64,000 bases of DNA from Bacteroidaceae bacterium (GCA_024401275.1 JAKSLJ010000003.1:89671-153670); one strand, 5' to 3'. Numbered from the stretch's first letter, positions 52,854 through 61,981 are shown. Program-made: numbers and translations. Notes: generated by a model not told the origin, from the sequence alone.

Positions 52854-53552
52854 ATGGGAGCAATAGACCAGGAAGTTTTGCTGTATATAAACGGAAACTA
52901 CAATCCGTATTTTGATGTTCTGATGTCTCTGATATCAGGCAAGCTTGTGTGGCTTCCTCTCTATCTTATTATATTATATGAGTTCTATCGGCGTATGAAG
53001 TTCTCAAAGCATCTGCTTGTCTTTCTCATCACCGTAGGAATCACTTTCTTCCTCACAGACTTCTGCTGCTCACAGATCATCCGCCCCGTGTTCATGCGCC
53101 TTCGTCCTGTATGCATAGACAATCCTGTCCATTCGCTAGTTCACGCAGTGGAAGGTTATCGCGAGGGTAAGGCTTATGGTTTCCCTTCATGTCATGCCTC
53201 TAACACCTTCGGATTGGCAACGATAGTATGGCTCTATCTGCGCGACCGTTGGACTTCCATTGCCATGTTCTCATGGGCAATAATCATGTGCTACAGCCGC
53301 GTCTATCTCGGTGTACATTATCCTGGCGATGTGGCAGTTGGTGCTCTTCTCGGCTTCTTTATCGGAGCAATAATGTACGCCATCAGCATTTTCGTGCAAT
53401 TCAAATACTTGAAGCCTAAATTTGACGTTGACGCAGAGGGTGGACACAACGATAAATCAACAACTCGGCAAATCGCCGAATCGGCAAGTCATCCAATAGC
53501 CTACGCAGTTGTTGTAATGTTCGCTGCTATGGCTGTTGTGGCGATATTCTAG
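52854..53552 (+). CDS. PAP2-family membrane phosphatase
   Basis: 232 residues with six membrane segments. The three PAP2 motifs are present: IIRPVFMRLRP (about 80-90), FPSCHASNTFG (about 110, Cys for the common Gly in PSGH) and SRVYLGVHYPGDV (about 147). It probably dephosphorylates undecaprenyl pyrophosphate, lipid A or a phospholipid in the periplasmic leaflet. ATG start in the sequence AGAATGGGAG. Confidence 0.87.
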   Translation: MGAIDQEVLLYINGNYNPYFDVLMSLISGKLVWLPLYLIILYEFYRRMKFSKHLLVFLITVGITFFLTDFCCSQIIRPVFMRLRPVCIDNPVHSLVHAVEGYREGKAYGFPSCHASNTFGLATIVWLYLRDRWTSIAMFSWAIIMCYSRVYLGVHYPGDVAVGALLGFFIGAIMYAISIFVQFKYLKPKFDVDAEGGHNDKSTTRQIAESASHPIAYAVVVMFAAMAVVAIF

Positions 53553-53681
53553 GCGAGTATATGGCAGTAGTCCTCAAATAAACCACGAATTAAACGAATT
53601 CAATTCAACGATAAAATATTCGTATTATTAGTGAAAATTCGTAGTTAAAGCATTGCGAGGGACAACACATAAGTAAAGCTA

Positions 53682-54839
53682 TCAGTCTGCCAGCAATTCT
53701 GCCGGAACGCAGTCTGCCATTGCCTTATAGGCGCTTTCGCTTGGATGAAGATGGTCGCCGGAGTCGAATCCCGGTGCGAAGGCAATAGGATTTTCCGGAT
53801 CACGAACGGCTTTGTCAAAATCTACGCAACCGTCAAAGAGAGGGGAATTCCTCAGCCACTCGTTAAACTTGCAGCGCATCTTGTCGCGCTCTTCATTGAA
53901 CGTTCTCCAACCGTAAATCGGCAGCAGTGTGCCGCTCCAAACCTTCAGTCCTAACTGGCGGGCATGTTTTACGTAGATGTTCTCCACGCCATTCTGCATT
54001 TCCTCTACCGTAGGCATGTCGCTCCAAGGGCGGAACGGATTCACATCGTAACCGACAGGATGGATGATGTCGTTTATGCCATGCTGAATAATGACGGCTT
54101 TTGCCCCTGCTACATTCATTTCTATAGGGAAGCGCGTCTCGCCTTTTAGTCCGTAAGCCTGATATGTTATGCAGTCGTATTGGCGAAGAATGCGTGTGCC
54201 ACTGACAGCACGACGGATAATTGCCACATTGTCATAGCCATTCTCCATGCAGCGGAGTGTTAGATAGTCTGGCCAACTCTGGGCAGTGATGGAGTCGCCG
54301 TAGCAGACGAGAGCGTAGTTCTTTTCCTCGGTAAGAATGTCTATGGTATTAAGAAAATAGAACCAGTTTGTGCGGCGTGTGAAATCAAGCGGAAGTTCTT
54401 TCTGCTCGGCATAGTCTCCGTAGGAATACTTGCCTTCAGACAGCGGTCCGGTAATGAGTGTGCCAGCATTCATCTGGGTATAATCGGAAAAATACATACT
54501 CACCTCCACCGTCTCGCCCGCCGTAACGTCAAAGCTTATCGCGTCGCTTTCCAGCTCCTTGCCTGGTTCAATGGTAGCGGACTGCTTTCCTGAGAAGGTA
54601 ATAGCTTTAGGGCAGTAAGCCTCATCGCTGACGGTTTGCGCCTTGCTCACAAAAGCCTTGGTCAAGGTAACAGGCTCTGTTCCAGTAAGGTTTGAGAAAC
54701 GGAAACGGAGCTTGCTGCCCGAAAACACCATGCGAACAGGATATCGCAGCGTGATGTCCTTAGCATAAACGCACTCCTTGCGGTCTGTTATCGATGTGGC
54801 ATTGCCCCAGCAAGCCACCCATTTGTCGTATTTAGGCAT
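53682..54839 (-). CDS. SGNH/GDSL-family hydrolase
   Basis: 385 residues. The N-terminal half is a beta-sandwich-like region (about 1-160). The C-terminal hydrolase has YGDSITAQSW (nucleophile Ser, about 183), HGINDI (about 255) and DHLHPSESAYKAMAD with the catalytic Asp/His pair (about 364-367). No signal peptide on this start, so it is probably cytosolic or the start is further in. Such enzymes deacetylate sugars or esters; the substrate is unknown. Confidence 0.8.
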   Translation of the reverse strand: MPKYDKWVACWGNATSITDRKECVYAKDITLRYPVRMVFSGSKLRFRFSNLTGTEPVTLTKAFVSKAQTVSDEAYCPKAITFSGKQSATIEPGKELESDAISFDVTAGETVEVSMYFSDYTQMNAGTLITGPLSEGKYSYGDYAEQKELPLDFTRRTNWFYFLNTIDILTEEKNYALVCYGDSITAQSWPDYLTLRCMENGYDNVAIIRRAVSGTRILRQYDCITYQAYGLKGETRFPIEMNVAGAKAVIIQHGINDIIHPVGYDVNPFRPWSDMPTVEEMQNGVENIYVKHARQLGLKVWSGTLLPIYGWRTFNEERDKMRCKFNEWLRNSPLFDGCVDFDKAVRDPENPIAFAPGFDSGDHLHPSESAYKAMADCVPAELLAD

Positions 54840-54855
54840 GTTTGATTGTTATTGT

Positions 54856-55059
54856 TTATTCGAACAACTGATAGAAAAAGCCGACAACAGCTGCGCCGAC
54901 GGCTATATGCCATATCCAATGAAGCACATACAAGCCTAGGCCAACATAGATGACCCAGGCATGTTTGTACTTCTTTTTTTCTTTGTCGTAGAATTTATCC
55001 TTCAGCCACTGCTGGATATTTTCTACCCAGCAGAAGCAGATTATGTTCTTGAATTTCAT
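54856..55059 (-). CDS. Small membrane protein
   Basis: 67 residues. A basic, helical N-terminal half (NIQQWLKDKFYDKEKKKYKHAW) is followed by one membrane segment (VIYVGLGLYVLHWIWHIAVGAAVVGFFY). It lies between an MFS transporter and the SGNH gene on the same strand and is close to both, so an accessory role is possible. Unrecognised. Confidence 0.65.
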   Translation of the reverse strand: MKFKNIICFCWVENIQQWLKDKFYDKEKKKYKHAWVIYVGLGLYVLHWIWHIAVGAAVVGFFYQLFE

Positions 55060-55074
55060 TCTATTTGATACTTG

Positions 55075-56454
55075 CTACTTGATGTTCGGCTGCTCAAGGC
55101 CGTAGCCTTTCTTCTTGTCTTCAAGGAGAAGAAGAACCGCGATGATGATGGCAACAGCTCCGAAACCAGCGAAGATAGTCATTGATTCTGTATAGTTGAT
55201 TACACCGTTGGCATCAGTGTTCTTCTCGTTGACAGAACCAATCCACATAGGTACCATGGAAAGTCCGATGTTCTGAATGTAGAAGATTACGGCGTAAGCT
55301 GTGCCGAGAAGCTTCATCGGGATAATCTTTGGCACTGAAGGCCACATGGCAGAAGGTACAAGACCGAAGGCAACGCCAAGGACTACCATCACTGCAATAG
55401 CGAGAGCAACATTGCTCATTGGCAGAGCGAATGTAACATGGACGAGCGTGAGGAGTACAGAACCGATAATCATCAGCGTAGCACCCTTGCCGAACTTGTC
55501 GTAGATGCTGCCGAAGAACGGAGTGAGGAAGATGGTGCCGAAAGGAAGCATGGCTGGGATAAGTCCGGCGAGGTCTTGTTCAACGCCATACTTGAACACC
55601 ATGAGCTTTGTGGCAAACTTAAGGAATGGGAATACGCCTGCGTAGAAGCAGAGGCAAAGGAGCGTGATGCACCAGAAGCCCTTGTTGCCGAAAAGCAAGC
55701 CAAGATCAGAGAACTTGAAGCCGTCCTCTGCTTCTTCTGCGCTCTTGTTTTCTGCCTCGGAATTGTCGAGTTTCTTGTCCATGACATTGTAAACGATGAA
55801 CGAGATCATACCGATGCAGAGGCAAGCAGCACCAAGACCGACAGAAGCACTTACGCCACCGAAAGCGCGAGCGATAGGGAGAGATGCTCCGAGAGCAACG
55901 GCAGTACCGATACGAGCGAGAGCCACCTGCAAGCCCATAGCGAGGGCGAGTTCATGACCTGTAAACCACTTTACGATGACCTTGCTGACAGTGATACCGG
56001 CAATCTCACAACCTACGCCATAGATAGCGAAGCCGAGTCCTGCGTAAGCCACCTGAGCCTGTACATCGCCGCCGAAAGGCACCCAGATTGTTGCGTCGCC
56101 GAAATCGTTGGCTACTGACCACCACTTGATGACAGCACCGCCGAACATGAGGGCTGTTGACATAAGACCTGTGAAGCGGATGCCAAACTTGTCAAGGATG
56201 ATACCTCCGAAGAAAAGCAGGAGGAGATAAACGTTCATCAAACCGTAAGCTCCAGAGAACCAGCCGTACTCTGAAGAGTTCCAACCAAGTCCAAGACCGT
56301 CTTCCGCCCCCTTTGCAGCAGTGAGCAGCGGCTCAAGTGGAGACATAACATCGGTAAAGAAGTATCCGAACATCATTGTCACAGAGACAATAACAAGGGC
56401 AATCCAGCGCATTGCGGCTGAATCGCGAAGAGATTTTTGAATGATTTCTGACAT
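55075..56454 (-). CDS. MFS transporter
   Basis: 459 residues with 12 predicted membrane segments. Loops include GIILDKFGIRFTG (about 84) and GSIYDKFGKGATLM (about 320), the pseudo-repeat of the family. A cytosolic loop of charged residues (DNSEAENKSAEEAED) separates the halves. Substrate unknown; the small membrane protein and SGNH hydrolase downstream and the aminotransferase upstream give weak context. Confidence 0.85.
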   Translation of the reverse strand: MSEIIQKSLRDSAAMRWIALVIVSVTMMFGYFFTDVMSPLEPLLTAAKGAEDGLGLGWNSSEYGWFSGAYGLMNVYLLLLFFGGIILDKFGIRFTGLMSTALMFGGAVIKWWSVANDFGDATIWVPFGGDVQAQVAYAGLGFAIYGVGCEIAGITVSKVIVKWFTGHELALAMGLQVALARIGTAVALGASLPIARAFGGVSASVGLGAACLCIGMISFIVYNVMDKKLDNSEAENKSAEEAEDGFKFSDLGLLFGNKGFWCITLLCLCFYAGVFPFLKFATKLMVFKYGVEQDLAGLIPAMLPFGTIFLTPFFGSIYDKFGKGATLMIIGSVLLTLVHVTFALPMSNVALAIAVMVVLGVAFGLVPSAMWPSVPKIIPMKLLGTAYAVIFYIQNIGLSMVPMWIGSVNEKNTDANGVINYTESMTIFAGFGAVAIIIAVLLLLEDKKKGYGLEQPNIK

Positions 56455-56501
56455 GTATTTTTTTAGTTTTTGGGTTTTAGTTTTTGGTTTTTGGGGATAG
56501 A

Positions 56502-56531
56502 CCCGAGGTTGATACCTCGGGCACGGGGGCT
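56502..56531. repeat. AACGGTGG-like palindrome, single copy
   Basis: CCCGAGGTTGATACCTCGGG followed by CACGGGGGCT, the same layout as the arrays at 32055-32160 and 33174-33240 but with different stem and a diverged tail. Confidence 0.55.
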
Positions 56532-56569
56532 ATTTGGAGAATCTATTCCAAATCACCCGCCAAAACTAA

Positions 56570-57916
56570 TCACTCCCCTCCCATTAGGGGGAGGGGCTGG
56601 GGGTGGGGCTTTCTATCTTCGGCAAATGCCTTCATGCGCTCGTCGAGAACGGCGTAGAGTTCCTCTCGCATTCGGGAAGTACAGCCGCGGATGCCTTGCT
56701 GGTCAGAGCCTGTTGTTGAGAGTGATATGGCAGAAACGCCGTAGTGGAGAAGTTCCTTTACGAGTTCGCCGCCCGTCATTCCCGGATAGCTGAGGGTGAA
56801 GAAGAAACCGCCCTCAACCGGTCCGGCTGTTGGATCTGCGTCGTAAGGCATCGTAAAACCATGCTTCTTGAAGATGTCGAGCATTCGCTTTGCACGAATC
56901 TGGTATTCGCGAGTGTCTTCAACAAAGTCTATCTCGCCCTTTACGGCAGCTTCGTACATGGCAGCCATGCCAAACTGAGTGGAATGCGTTACACCGCTGG
57001 TTATCATATACATAACGCTGGCAATGAATGTCGTGCCAAAATGTCCGGCATCATGGTAACGGGCAGCGAGAGTAGGGTACTGGCGGTCGAAAAGCTTAGG
57101 CGAAACGCAAGCTACGGCAGCACGCTGTCCGGCATAAGAGAAAATCTTCGATGACGAAAGCATCAAGATATAATTGTCTGTATATCTTGCTACCGTCGGC
57201 GGATAAGGTGGCTCGAAAGGATGACCGAGCTGACGGCGATAGTCCATGCAGAAATAGGCAAGGTCTTCAAGCACGATGACATCGTATTTCGTCGCAAGCT
57301 GTCCGATAGTCTGCAACTCGTCTTCCTCCAGGCAAATCCATGCAGGATTGTTCGGATTGGAATAAACCACAGCAGCAATGTCGCCCTTGGCAAGAATAGG
57401 CTCCAGCTTTGCCTGAAGCTTCTCGCCACGATGGTCGTGAATGTCAAACTCTTCCCACTCAGCACCGATTATGCGGAGCTGCGATTTCTGGATAGGGAAG
57501 CCAGGATCAATGAAAAGAACTTTGTTCTTCTTCGGATCGAGCTGCGTTGTTATGACAAACGAACCGAACGAAGCTGCCACACTACCAGTAGTAGGCAGAC
57601 AGCAAGCTGCGGGAATGTCAAGGTTAAGGAAAGCCTTGATGAATTTTTCCGTAGCATTCTTCAGTTCCGGAATACCGGCAGCAGCAGGATAATGCTGACC
57701 AACTCCGCGGTCTATGGCATCTTTCTCAGCCTGTCGTCCAATCATGTTTGCAGGCAGACCCGGTGAACCTTGGTCCATGCGGATGAACGGAATGCCAGTG
57801 CGCTGTTCGAGAGTCTGTGCAAGGATGAGCGTTTCGCCGATAGTGGCGTTCTGCAAGTCCGTGATATGCAGCTCTTTGGCTGTAGATGCAACCAGTTCTT
57901 CTGAGAATATTTTCAT
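56570..57916 (-). CDS. Class I/II PLP-dependent aminotransferase
   Basis: 448 residues. Fold-type I aminotransferase with YSNPNNPAW (about 205), EDLAYFCMDYR and the PLP lysine in SSSKIFSYAGQRAAV (about 275). The C-terminal RSQ-type Arg is in the region GCTSRMREEL. It lies in an operon with iorBA and probably supplies aryl-pyruvates from aromatic amino acids. The last 12 residues (KPHPQPLPLMGGE) are encoded by the dispersed repeat B (56573-56611), so the natural end lay upstream and the tail was acquired. Confidence 0.83.
   Translation of the reverse strand: MKIFSEELVASTAKELHITDLQNATIGETLILAQTLEQRTGIPFIRMDQGSPGLPANMIGRQAEKDAIDRGVGQHYPAAAGIPELKNATEKFIKAFLNLDIPAACCLPTTGSVAASFGSFVITTQLDPKKNKVLFIDPGFPIQKSQLRIIGAEWEEFDIHDHRGEKLQAKLEPILAKGDIAAVVYSNPNNPAWICLEEDELQTIGQLATKYDVIVLEDLAYFCMDYRRQLGHPFEPPYPPTVARYTDNYILMLSSSKIFSYAGQRAAVACVSPKLFDRQYPTLAARYHDAGHFGTTFIASVMYMITSGVTHSTQFGMAAMYEAAVKGEIDFVEDTREYQIRAKRMLDIFKKHGFTMPYDADPTAGPVEGGFFFTLSYPGMTGGELVKELLHYGVSAISLSTTGSDQQGIRGCTSRMREELYAVLDERMKAFAEDRKPHPQPLPLMGGE
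56571..56611. repeat. Dispersed repeat B, copy 2
   Basis: CACTCCCCTCCCATTAGGGG followed by GAGGGGCTGGGGGTGGGGC; its reverse complement matches 39813-39848. It includes the stop codon of the aminotransferase and encodes its last residues. Confidence 0.65.
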
Positions 57917-57952
57917 TGGATTTTTTCTATTTCATGAACAAAAAAGGAATTC

Positions 57953-58525
57953 CTACGCATTTTCCAGTCCAACCTTAAGCGCCTTCACATTAGCCTCAAC
58001 GATTGCCTCACCCTTACGGGCAAAGACGCGGCGTACGGCATCTTCCAACTTCTGGTAGTCTATGCCGAGAGCCTTCTGTGCAGCACCGAGGAGAACAACA
58101 TTTGCCGAGCGTGGAGAACCATTGTCTTTGGCAAGTTTCTCAACATCTATACGAACCACGCGAGGAATCTTAGCATACTCAGCATCAAGCTGTTCGGCTG
58201 TAGGATAATTGTTTATGTTTACGAAAGGAGCTGATGAAGTGATTATCCAACCCGTCTCCGGATTGAGGTAAGGCAGATAGCGAAGAGCCTCCATCGGTTC
58301 GAGCGAGATTATCACGTCAGCCTTGCCCATTGGGATAAGGTCGCTGTGGATAGTCTGGTCGCTGATGCGCAGATTACTCTGCACGTCGCCACCACGCTGA
58401 CTCATACCGTGAACCTCAGCCTGCTTTATCTGCCAACCTTCGTTCATGGCAGCTTCACCAATTATTGTTGCTACGGAGAGGATGCCCTGGCCGCCTACTC
58501 CAGCGAGAATTATATCGAGTTTCAT
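57953..58525 (-). CDS. iorB: Indolepyruvate ferredoxin oxidoreductase subunit beta
   Basis: 190 residues from the ATG at 58525; a frame to 58570 lies inside iorA and is rejected. MKLDIILAGVGGQGILSVATIIGEAA and KQAEVHGMSQRGGDVQSNLRIS are the gamma-type pyruvate ferredoxin oxidoreductase domain motifs. With IorA it oxidatively decarboxylates aryl pyruvates to aryl-acetyl-CoA, reducing ferredoxin. Its ATG overlaps the iorA stop (ATGA). Confidence 0.9.
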   Translation of the reverse strand: MKLDIILAGVGGQGILSVATIIGEAAMNEGWQIKQAEVHGMSQRGGDVQSNLRISDQTIHSDLIPMGKADVIISLEPMEALRYLPYLNPETGWIITSSAPFVNINNYPTAEQLDAEYAKIPRVVRIDVEKLAKDNGSPRSANVVLLGAAQKALGIDYQKLEDAVRRVFARKGEAIVEANVKALKVGLENA

Positions 58526-60171
58526 TTGTTCTTCTTTTCTTTTAGATGGCGAGCGAGTGTCTGCAAGCATTCTCTTCGTGGAATGATAATGCTGACACCG
58601 TTGTAAGCAATTTCCTCACGAATGGTCTGAGTAATCTCATCCATGTTCTTTGGCAACGGAACGACCACGCGAACATGAGCAGGGGCAGCACCAAGACCGA
58701 TACAGATTTGCTCGTATTTGTTAAGTCCGGCAGAGTCCTGACCGCCAGTCATGGCTGTAGTGAGATTGTCGGAGATGACTACCGTGATATTTGCGTTCTC
58801 GTTTATGGCATCAAGAAGTCCTGTCATGCCGCTGTGAGTGAAAGTAGAGTCGCCAATGACTGCTACTGAAGGATGCAATCCTGCATCGGCAGCACCTTTC
58901 GCCATAGTGATACTTGCGCCCATGTCCACGCAACTGCTCAGAGTGCGGAATGGAGGAAGGAAACCGAGAGTGTAGCAACCGATGTCGCCAAAGACGCGGG
59001 CATTCTCATATTCCGCAAGCACGAGGTTGAGAGCTTCATAGACGCTACGGTGACCGCAACCCTGACAGAGTGCTGGCGGACGAGGAGCCACAACCTGAGG
59101 AACAGCTTCTGGCGCTGTTGGTTCGTATTCCAATTCCATCACTTGCGCGAGACATTTCTTTATGCCAATTTCCACTGTGTCTGGAGTAAGTTCGCCAGTG
59201 CGTGGAAGATGACCCGTCAAACGACCGCAGATTTCCCAATCAGCTTGTGGGAGCAAGCCTGCCATCTTCTCCTCGATGAAAGGCTGACCATCTTCTACTA
59301 CGAGAATGTTAGCGCAATGACCGCACATGGTAGCTATCGTTTCCTTTGGAAGAGGATATTGCGAAATCTTCAGCACATAGCATTGGTCGGCAAGAGTAGC
59401 GTCAGCAGCAAGCACTTCCTTCACATAATTATAAGCGATGCCAGAGCAGATGATGCCAAGGTTCACGCCGCCAGCCTCTACTTTGTTCCAACCAGCCGAT
59501 GCGCTTTCTGCTTCAAATTCCGCCTGCTTTGCGCAGAGAATATCGTTCTTTCTGCGAGCATTTCCCGGAAGAAGCACCCAGTCTTTTGCTTCAGAGAGGA
59601 AGTTCATCTCATTTTGTTGACGAGCTTCTTCTGCCACAGTTACCACGGCACGCGAATGAGCCATACGAGTTACGACGCGCATAAGAACCGGAGTCTTCTG
59701 CTTCTCACTGAGTTCAAAGGCATAAGCCATCATGTCGTAAGCCTCCTGCTGAGTGCTTGGCTCGAGGACAGGAATCATGGCAAATGCACCGAGATAACGA
59801 GAGTCCTGCTCGTCCTGCGAAGAGTGCATTGAAGGGTCGTCGGCAACAAGCACGACAACGCCACCGTTAACTCCAGTCATTCCTGAGTTTACGAACGGAT
59901 CCATGCAGACATTCAGTCCCACATGCTTCATGCAGACCATTGCTCGCTTGCCCATGTACGACATTCCGAGCGCAGCTTCCATGGCAGTCTTCTCGTTCGT
60001 GCTCCAGCGAGAGTGGATGTTACGCTCGCGAGCAACTTCATTCTTCTGAATAAATTCCGTCACCTCGGTAGAAGGTGTACCCGGATAGGCATAAACTCCG
60101 CTAAGTCCAGCATTTATCGCACCAAGCGCGATTGCCTCATCGCCCAGAAGGAGTAGCTTTTTGTCTGTCAT
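58522..60171 (-). CDS. iorA: Indolepyruvate ferredoxin oxidoreductase subunit alpha, lacking the C-terminal Fe-S domain
   Basis: 549 residues from the ATG at 60171. The pyrimidine-binding domain (about 1-180) has GDEAIALGAINAGLSGVYAYPGTPSTEV, and the TPP-binding domain (about 370-530) has CQGCGHRSVYEALN, GDIGCYTLG and GDSTFTHSGMTGLLDA. Usual IorA proteins continue after the IIPRRECL-like strand with a ferredoxin domain of two CxxCxxC clusters; here the chain ends at HLKEKKNK. The electron route must differ, or another protein supplies the clusters. Confidence 0.88.
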   Translation of the reverse strand: MTDKKLLLLGDEAIALGAINAGLSGVYAYPGTPSTEVTEFIQKNEVARERNIHSRWSTNEKTAMEAALGMSYMGKRAMVCMKHVGLNVCMDPFVNSGMTGVNGGVVVLVADDPSMHSSQDEQDSRYLGAFAMIPVLEPSTQQEAYDMMAYAFELSEKQKTPVLMRVVTRMAHSRAVVTVAEEARQQNEMNFLSEAKDWVLLPGNARRKNDILCAKQAEFEAESASAGWNKVEAGGVNLGIICSGIAYNYVKEVLAADATLADQCYVLKISQYPLPKETIATMCGHCANILVVEDGQPFIEEKMAGLLPQADWEICGRLTGHLPRTGELTPDTVEIGIKKCLAQVMELEYEPTAPEAVPQVVAPRPPALCQGCGHRSVYEALNLVLAEYENARVFGDIGCYTLGFLPPFRTLSSCVDMGASITMAKGAADAGLHPSVAVIGDSTFTHSGMTGLLDAINENANITVVISDNLTTAMTGGQDSAGLNKYEQICIGLGAAPAHVRVVVPLPKNMDEITQTIREEIAYNGVSIIIPRRECLQTLARHLKEKKNK

Positions 60172-60274
60172 AATATTATTGTTTTCTTTTCTTGCTTGTA
60201 AAGTTCTGGCTGTTTTCTTCATTGTCCTGAAAGACTCTTTTGTTGAGAGACTTTCAAAGGTAGTAATACGGGCG

Positions 60275-60306
60275 CAAAGTTACAACTATTTTTTTGAAAA
60301 CTGCAA
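60275..60306 (-). promoter_or_regulatory. Promoter of the iorA operon
   Basis: Minus strand TTG (60306-60304), a 21-bp spacer, TAACTTTG (60282-60275), about 100 bp before the iorA ATG. Confidence 0.55.
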
Positions 60307-60375
60307 TTCTTCCATGACTTTTTTTGCGCTAACTTGCGGTCGGTAAAGATGTTGCGCCGTTTTTCCTTAAAATCT

Positions 60376-60406
60376 TTTGTATGTTCATTATAATTTGTTA
60401 ATTTTG
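60376..60406 (+). promoter_or_regulatory. Promoter of the DUF4230 pair
   Basis: TTTG (60376-60379), a 19-bp spacer, TAATTTTG (60399-60406), 31 bp before the ATG at 60437. It is divergent from the iorA promoter. Confidence 0.75.
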
Positions 60407-60436
60407 CCATTGTAAAAACAAGAAATTCGACGAGAT

Positions 60437-61117
60437 ATGCAAAAAATACTATTACTGTTTCTCTTGACCGGCTTCCTTTCATCATGTTCTTGCAGCAGGA
60501 AAGATGAACCCGAAAAATCGGCGAAAACAGAAGTCGAAGAGATTGATACTCTGGGTGTTTTTGTGGAACAGATTCATCAATGCTCAAACCTTTATACTGC
60601 TGAGGTTGAACTACATAAGGTGGTGGTGAAAGAAGATCCGATAAAGGTTGAAGGCAAAGTCTTTGGCAATGAAATTAACATTGAAATTCCGCTTGGTGAG
60701 AAAAAGATTGCAATCCCTTTGTCTGCCACCGCGAAAGCCTGCATTGATTTCTCTGAATTCTCAAAGAAAAATGTGGTTATTGACGGTGATGACATCATCA
60801 TAGAATTGCCAAAACCAAAGGTGGTGCTTTCTTCGACCTCAGTGGATCATGACAATGTCCGAAAAGAAGTTTCATTCTTTCGTGGAGACTTCACTGACGA
60901 GGAGATAGCGAGTTTTCAGAAGCAAGGTCGCAATGAGATGATAAAGGTTATCCCGAATAGTGGATTGCTGCAGAAGGCGGAGGCTGGTGCTGCGACAGTT
61001 ATCGTGCCGATGCTCATGGAATTGGGCTATAAGGATAAGAACATTCAGGTGAGATTCAGCCGTGATGTGCTGTCTGATCCTGTTGCGTTCATCAAGAAAG
61101 AACTTGGAGTGAAATAA
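60437..61117 (+). CDS. DUF4230 lipoprotein
   Basis: 226 residues. MQKILLLFLLTGFLSSCSC contains a lipobox (Cys17 or 19). The mature protein matches the DUF4230 layout: an early QCSNLYTAEVELHKVV, a central IPLGEKKIAIPLSATAKACIDFSEF...IELPKPKVVLSSTSVD and a helical tail with MIKVIPNSGLLQKAEAGAATVIVPMLMELGY. Function unknown; probably envelope-associated. Paired with a paralogue 88 bp downstream. Confidence 0.8.
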   Translation: MQKILLLFLLTGFLSSCSCSRKDEPEKSAKTEVEEIDTLGVFVEQIHQCSNLYTAEVELHKVVVKEDPIKVEGKVFGNEINIEIPLGEKKIAIPLSATAKACIDFSEFSKKNVVIDGDDIIIELPKPKVVLSSTSVDHDNVRKEVSFFRGDFTDEEIASFQKQGRNEMIKVIPNSGLLQKAEAGAATVIVPMLMELGYKDKNIQVRFSRDVLSDPVAFIKKELGVK

Positions 61118-61204
61118 AGATGTCGCAATTGTTAACTAAAAATCGTACATTGTTAATTAAAATCGTACAAAGTCGTACATGGTAAACGGAAAAATGTAAA
61201 TGTG

Positions 61205-61804
61205 ATGAAGAATCTGAAAATTATAAAGAATATGCTGCTTTATGGCGCGGTCATCATAGTCTGCGTGGTATTTTTGCGTGTATGGAGCACATGCGAGAAT
61301 ACGGAAATAAAGATTGGACATCCAACGGAGAAGATTGAAAAAACTCCCGTGCATGTCTCGTCACTGAAGGCAATCGGTCTGTGGGAGTTCCTTTCAGTGC
61401 AGTGCGACGAGGTTGTTGATACAATTCGCAAAGGATTCTTGTCGGATGATGCCCTTACTCGCATCTACCATGGCACTCTGCGACTGGGAGTGGATATGAA
61501 GAAAATAAGGAAACAAAACATCTCGTATAATAAGAAAACGGATAAGTTGACCATCACTCTTCCAAAGGTGGCGCTTTTGGATAAGAAATTCATTGACGAA
61601 GCGAATACCGATTCTTACTTCGAGAGCGGGAAATGGAGCGAGCAGGCAAAGAAGGAACTTCTGAAAAAAGCTGAGGCGAAAATGCGTAAGCGCGCCCTGA
61701 CCAAAGCGAATATAAAGAAGGCGGAAGATGGCGGTCGCGCTACTGTCCAGAAAATGTTTCTCGCAATGGGATACAAGGCCGTTGATGTTAAATTTGAGAA
61801 ATAA
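61205..61804 (+). CDS. DUF4230 membrane-anchored protein, paralogue
   Basis: 199 residues from the ATG at 61205; the GTG directly before it is not preferred. One N-terminal membrane segment (LLYGAVIIVCVVFLRVW). DUF4230 features include GTLRLGVDMKKI and KLTITLPKVALLDKKFIDEANTDSYFESG...KRALTKANIKKAEDGGRATVQKMFLAMGYKAVDVKF. Diverged from the first copy. Same operon, under the 60376-60406 promoter. Confidence 0.75.
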   Translation: MKNLKIIKNMLLYGAVIIVCVVFLRVWSTCENTEIKIGHPTEKIEKTPVHVSSLKAIGLWEFLSVQCDEVVDTIRKGFLSDDALTRIYHGTLRLGVDMKKIRKQNISYNKKTDKLTITLPKVALLDKKFIDEANTDSYFESGKWSEQAKKELLKKAEAKMRKRALTKANIKKAEDGGRATVQKMFLAMGYKAVDVKFEK

Positions 61805-61819
61805 AGCCTAATAAATTTG

Positions 61820-61859
61820 CACCGAAATTGATAATGTGAGTCAGTTTCGGTGTTTTTTT
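61820..61859 (+). terminator. Terminator of the DUF4230 pair
   Basis: CACCGAAA (61820-61827) pairs with TTTCGGTG (61845-61852), followed by seven T (61853-61859). Confidence 0.78.
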
Positions 61860-61869
61860 CTGCTTAAGT

Positions 61870-61900
61870 TTTGTATTTAGTTTTCTTTTTATTAATTTTG
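61870..61900 (+). promoter_or_regulatory. Promoter of the endonuclease gene
   Basis: TTTG (61870-61873), a 19-bp spacer, TAATTTTG (61893-61900), immediately after the upstream terminator. It fixes the start downstream. Confidence 0.75.
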
Positions 61901-61981
61901 CAGCCTAATATGTTGCTTGATGCGGTTTTGCTATATCGCTTGATGCGGTTCTGCAAATCGCCATCGGTTACTCCAAATCAA

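Noticed and set aside
61871-61981. Extended N-terminus for the endonuclease
   Set aside because: It begins inside the promoter at 61870-61900 and places the signal peptide 37 residues in.
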